Assembly: GCF_020829685.1 (NCBI RefSeq)
Contig: NZ_JAIVFR010000347.1
Coordinates: 1 to 6,855, forward strand
From: Nostoc sp. CHAB 5715
Lineage (GTDB): Bacteria; Cyanobacteriota; Cyanobacteriia; Cyanobacteriales; Nostocaceae
DNA length: 6,855 bases
Direction of reading: 5' to 3'
Made by a program: the position numbers and the translations under genes. Positions 5,462-6,855 of this stretch are shown here, piece after piece. How positions within the stretch are numbered: the first letter of the stretch is position 1; the number at the start of each line of letters is the position of its first letter. The notes beneath the pieces are model-generated. The model did not search any database. It had not been told where the DNA came from and was given only the letters and a program-made list of their open reading frames with translations.

Positions 5462-6253
5462 TTAGTTTTGCTCGCCGGACATATCTAGCAATTCCTCTTG
5501 CGATCGCACAACATCTGAGTCGAACTGAGTGACAATTTTCATCGCATTGATTTGTTGCTTTAACCAATTAGAAAATGATTCTGTAATGATTTTTTGGCGC
5601 AATTGTTCATCTAATTGGGGTTGAATAATTTCTTCCACCCAAATTAAATGCACCCCTTTGGGAGTTGTAATCGGTTTGAGAGCTTTTGGCGGTACAGTAG
5701 CAAATACACCTGCTGCAATCTCTGGGCGAAAATCTTTGCGGTATCGGAGTCCTTGATATCCATAAGCACGGCGGAGTTCTGGTTCTGGAATATATAAACG
5801 AGCAATTTCAGGAAAATTAATTTCGCCTTCTTCTAGGGCATAAAAAAGCTCTAAAGCCAAGTCTCGATCCTCAAAGACGACTTCGTAGGTAACGGCGGCG
5901 ACATAATCTAGTTGGTGTTCATAAAAGTGCTTTTCGAGTTGATCAGAAAATAAATGATTTGCTAACTTCTGCGAAAGGATGTTATTGTAAGCTAATTCTT
6001 CAAACTCATTCACAGACAGGTGGTGTTTTTCTAGCCATGCCCAAGTGTCTTTAGCTTTGACAAGCTTCTTAGCAAACCTTAAGCCATCTCCTTCTTGCTG
6101 TAGTTCTTCTGGTGTGACCGTAATTCCTAGCTCTTGAGCTGCTTTGGTAATGATGCTTTGCGATGCGATCGCCTCCACTACATCAGGTATCTGACAGGAG
6201 AGTTTAAGACTGTGAATAATATCTGAACTGGAAATTGTCAGACTGTGGGGCAT
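5462..6253 (-). CDS. SurA/parvulin-like peptidylprolyl isomerase of a secretion locus
   Basis: This 263-residue protein matches the pattern of cyanobacterial peptidylprolyl isomerases found beside HlyD and C39-peptidase ABC transporters. Residues about 1-115 are helical and SurA-N-like (SCQIPDVVEAIASQSIITKA, then TWAWLEKHHLSVNEFEELAY). Residues about 118-208 form a parvulin-like domain, with YEVVFEDRDLALELFYALEEGEINFPEIA, RRAYGYQGLRYRKDFRPEI, FATVPPKALKPITTPKGVHLIWVEEI. The usual first His of parvulins (HILV) is replaced by TYEVV, while the later GVH histidine (residue 202) is kept, so it may act more as a chaperone or substrate binder than as an efficient isomerase. No signal peptide is seen, so a cytoplasmic role in keeping cargo unfolded before export is likely. 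The start at ATG 6253 has GGAG at 6264-6267. The gene follows the HlyD gene after 154 bases and precedes the cargo gene. Its 3' end was duplicated (4408-4467). Confidence 0.85.
   Translation of the reverse strand: MPHSLTISSSDIIHSLKLSCQIPDVVEAIASQSIITKAAQELGITVTPEELQQEGDGLRFAKKLVKAKDTWAWLEKHHLSVNEFEELAYNNILSQKLANHLFSDQLEKHFYEHQLDYVAAVTYEVVFEDRDLALELFYALEEGEINFPEIARLYIPEPELRRAYGYQGLRYRKDFRPEIAAGVFATVPPKALKPITTPKGVHLIWVEEIIQPQLDEQLRQKIITESFSNWLKQQINAMKIVTQFDSDVVRSQEELLDMSGEQN
5500..5507. repeat. HIP1 octamer in the isomerase gene
   Basis: GCGATCGC within codons for the C-terminal VVRSQ region; its duplicate copy is at 4445-4452. Confidence 0.8.
6165..6172. repeat. HIP1 octamer in the isomerase gene
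   Basis: GCGATCGC in the N-terminal coding part (VVEAIASQS). Confidence 0.8.
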
Positions 6254-6280
6254 AACACGATATCTCCAATAATTTAATTA

Positions 6281-6336
6281 AGGGCATGGGGCATTGGGCA
6301 TGGGGCATGGGGCATGGGGCATGGGGCATTGGGCAT
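6281..6336. repeat. Heptanucleotide tandem repeat (STRR), eight units
   Basis: Eight 7-bp units, mainly GGGGCAT with two TGGGCAT variants and one AGGGCAT. It fills part of the spacer between the HlyD gene and the isomerase gene, 28 bases upstream of the isomerase start and just before its ribosome binding site. This class of repeat is characteristic of heterocystous cyanobacteria and varies in copy number between strains. Confidence 0.88.
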
Positions 6337-6407
6337 TGATTATTCCTCTTATCTCCCTTGTCGTATTTTTTCCAGTGCGTAGCTTTCCTCGGTAGGCATC
6401 GCTCTGA

Positions 6408-6855
6408 CTAAATTTCAAAACCGCCTTTTTGCAGTTTCTTGAACGGATCTAAAACAAAATCAATCACGCGGCGTTGGCGAATGATCACTTCAGCATTTGC
6501 TGTCTGACCGGCACCTAATGGGATACGTTTGTTGCCATTTTCGACATACTGCTGATCTAAGGTGATTTCTAATTCATAGTTTTCGATGTTCCCTTGGGGA
6601 GTTTGGGTAATTTTCGAGTCAGGAGAGATCCAAGTAACTTTCCCTGGCACGATGCCATACTCCTGGAAAGGATAGGCATCAAACTTGACTTTAACTGGCA
6701 TTCCTACCTTCAAGAAACCACTATCCTGATTAGGCATATTAGCTCTGAGTACGAAGTCTGCATTCTTGGGTGCGATTTGGGCAATCCTTTGACCGAGTTG
6801 TACTACTGCTCCCGGCTTCGTGGTGGGTAATTCAAAAATCACCCCATTAATTGGC
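6408..6855 (-). CDS. HlyD-family membrane fusion protein, C-terminal part (cut by window edge)
   Basis: The frame enters at the window edge and ends at 6408, giving 148 residues. It opens with PINGVIFELPTTKPGAVVQLGQ, the second half of the lipoyl-like hinge where HlyD proteins have SP.dG.v..l....G..V..G. It then has the beta-barrel segment (FVLRANMPNQDSGFLKVGMPVKVKFDAYPF), EYGIVPGKVTWISPD, and the closing GAGQTANAEVIIRQRRVIDFVLDPFKKLQKG. In type I secretion such proteins sit in the inner membrane and periplasm and link an ABC transporter to an outer-membrane TolC-like channel. The N-terminal membrane segment and coiled coil lie outside the window. It is followed by the isomerase on the same strand. 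The partner transporter, probably with a C39 peptidase that would cut the Gly-Gly leaders, is expected upstream but not seen. Confidence 0.9.
   Translation of the reverse strand, partial: PINGVIFELPTTKPGAVVQLGQRIAQIAPKNADFVLRANMPNQDSGFLKVGMPVKVKFDAYPFQEYGIVPGKVTWISPDSKITQTPQGNIENYELEITLDQQYVENGNKRIPLGAGQTANAEVIIRQRRVIDFVLDPFKKLQKGGFEI

Noticed and set aside
6281..6336. CRISPR-like array
   Set aside because: The units are 7 bp and contiguous, with no spacers. The RTX-coding repeats at 750-1230 are likewise protein repeats, not CRISPR.

Overview
The window reads as chromosomal or plasmid DNA of a filamentous, probably heterocyst-forming cyanobacterium of the Nostoc/Anabaena type. The evidence is four HIP1 octamers (GCGATCGC), heptanucleotide STRR tandem repeats, small dispersed repeats of the GACGCGTAGC type, MITE-like elements with TA flanks, and a HlyD + SurA-like isomerase + double-glycine-cargo arrangement typical of that group. 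All supported genes lie on the minus strand, so the locus is read from high to low coordinates.

Right part (5462-6855): the C-terminal part of a HlyD-type membrane fusion protein, cut by the window edge, is followed after a heptamer-repeat spacer by a SurA/parvulin-like peptidylprolyl isomerase. These are export-machine components. The usual third part, a C39-peptidase ABC transporter of the HetC/PCAT type, is not visible and would be expected beyond position 6855.

Middle part (3188-5461): two paralogous small secreted-peptide genes start with nearly the same 19-residue Gly-Gly leader. Each has its own near-identical sigma-70-like promoter. They are products of a segmental duplication that also carried the 3' end of the isomerase gene: a frameshifted relic of that end is at about 4408-4467. 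The second copy was later split by a 443-bp MITE, and the first copy serves as a natural empty-site reference. A 45-bp direct repeat of the 5' leader also brackets the second precursor and supplies its stop codon, which suggests a further recombination event in the cargo array.

Left part (1-2381): two RTX (Gly-Gly-x-Gly-x-Asp) calcium-binding proteins, one complete and one cut by the left edge, and a short RTX-like orphan protein. A 242-bp MITE related to the first one sits just upstream of the complete RTX gene.

A plausible joint picture is a type I secretion locus that exports leader-bearing peptides and possibly RTX proteins. The cargo end has been rearranged by duplication, repeat recombination and MITE insertion. 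The stretch 2382-3187 has no convincing gene. No tRNA, rRNA or CRISPR array was seen.
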